Shown here: positions 63,640-64,000 of the stretch, piece by piece
How the letters are laid out: each line of letters opens with the position of its first letter
Numbering within the stretch: position 1 is the first letter of the stretch
Assembly (NCBI GenBank): GCA_008933995.1
Contig: WARS01000071.1
Coordinates: 6,334,350-6,398,349, forward strand
From: Datnioides undecimradiatus
Taxonomy: Eukaryota > Chordata > Actinopteri > Lobotiformes > Datnioididae
DNA length: 64,000 nt
Direction of reading: 5' to 3'
Translations under genes and position numbers: made by a program
Notes under the pieces: generated by a model
Seen by the model: the letters and a program-made list of their open reading frames with translations, nothing else
The model's database searches: none
What the model was told of the DNA's origin: nothing

Positions 63640-64000
63640 CACGTGCACGCTTCAGGGCAGGGAAATTGTTACCAAAAGAGATCATATCACACATCTGCAA
63701 CCTGTGGGAAGGTGATAGTGAGATCTGTTACCAGATATCTGCTGACTTCATGTCCTGCGGACTCTGTATTTCTTGACTCCTCAAAGGAAAAGCCTTGTAC
63801 TATGTTTTATTCTGTACCTTATGATTTTTATCAACCAGTCCTGTCTTTGGAAATATGAGTAATATACGTGTAGCAGTCTTGATATAATAGAAAGGTTGTT
63901 AGATAAGATGTCCTTTTCCCTTAATCTTTATGATGACCTGAAGAGTTTTCTTTCATGACTCAATGAGATGGAATTTTTTTTTTTTTTTTTTAGTTTATGT
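63640..64000. other. Upstream flank of gene F
   Basis: AT-rich DNA ending in a T tract (63975-63992). No gene or clear repeat was recognised. Confidence 0.4.

Overview
The window is vertebrate nuclear DNA, almost certainly from a teleost fish. It has split genes with GT-AG introns, many microsatellites, and a dense load of fish-type mobile-element relics. No prokaryotic, organellar or CRISPR feature was seen.

Layout. (1) 1-3.5 kb, plus strand: the 3' part of a LAP2/thymopoietin-like LEM-domain gene, an inner-nuclear-membrane protein. (2) 3.7-5.1 kb: an internally deleted piggyBac-type transposon. (3) 5.2-10.0 kb, plus strand: a complete 13-exon PM20D1 gene (secreted M20 peptidase / N-acyl amino acid synthase-hydrolase). 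(4) 14.6-63.6 kb, minus strand: a tandem array of six glycoside hydrolase 18 (GH18) chitinase-type genes, called A to F here from low to high coordinate. The intergenic stretches hold a LINE reverse transcriptase relic, a long inverted-repeat element, SINE/MITE-like repeats and microsatellites.

The chitinase array is the main content. Genes A, D, E and F each assemble into one uninterrupted reading frame (about 498, 701, 479 and 545 residues). Each has a signal peptide, a GH18 domain, a Thr-rich linker and a C-terminal six-cysteine chitin-binding domain (CBM14). Nearly all exon lengths are identical between copies, so the array arose by tandem duplication. E and F keep the full catalytic motif (DGLDLDWE) and should be active chitinases. 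A has DGINLDWE and MTFD, so one catalytic Asp and the active-site Tyr are changed. D has DGLNLDWR: the catalytic Glu is Arg. D also carries a stalk of about 250 residues of Thr/Pro repeats encoded by a 24-bp minisatellite, so it is best read as a chitin-binding, mucin-like pseudoenzyme (chi-lectin). C is a recent pseudogene with frameshifts and a dead splice donor but an intact chitin-binding exon. B is a relic with two recognisable exons and a promoter. B, C and D lie in homologous duplication units.

The order LEM-domain gene, PM20D1, chitinases resembles human 1q32.1, where LEMD1, PM20D1 and CHIT1/CHI3L1 lie in one region. This supports calling the array CHIT1/CHIA-related. TATA-like boxes followed by short non-coding first exons were found for A, B, C, D and F.

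All exon boundaries were placed by eye from splice signals, phase and family conservation. No database search was run.
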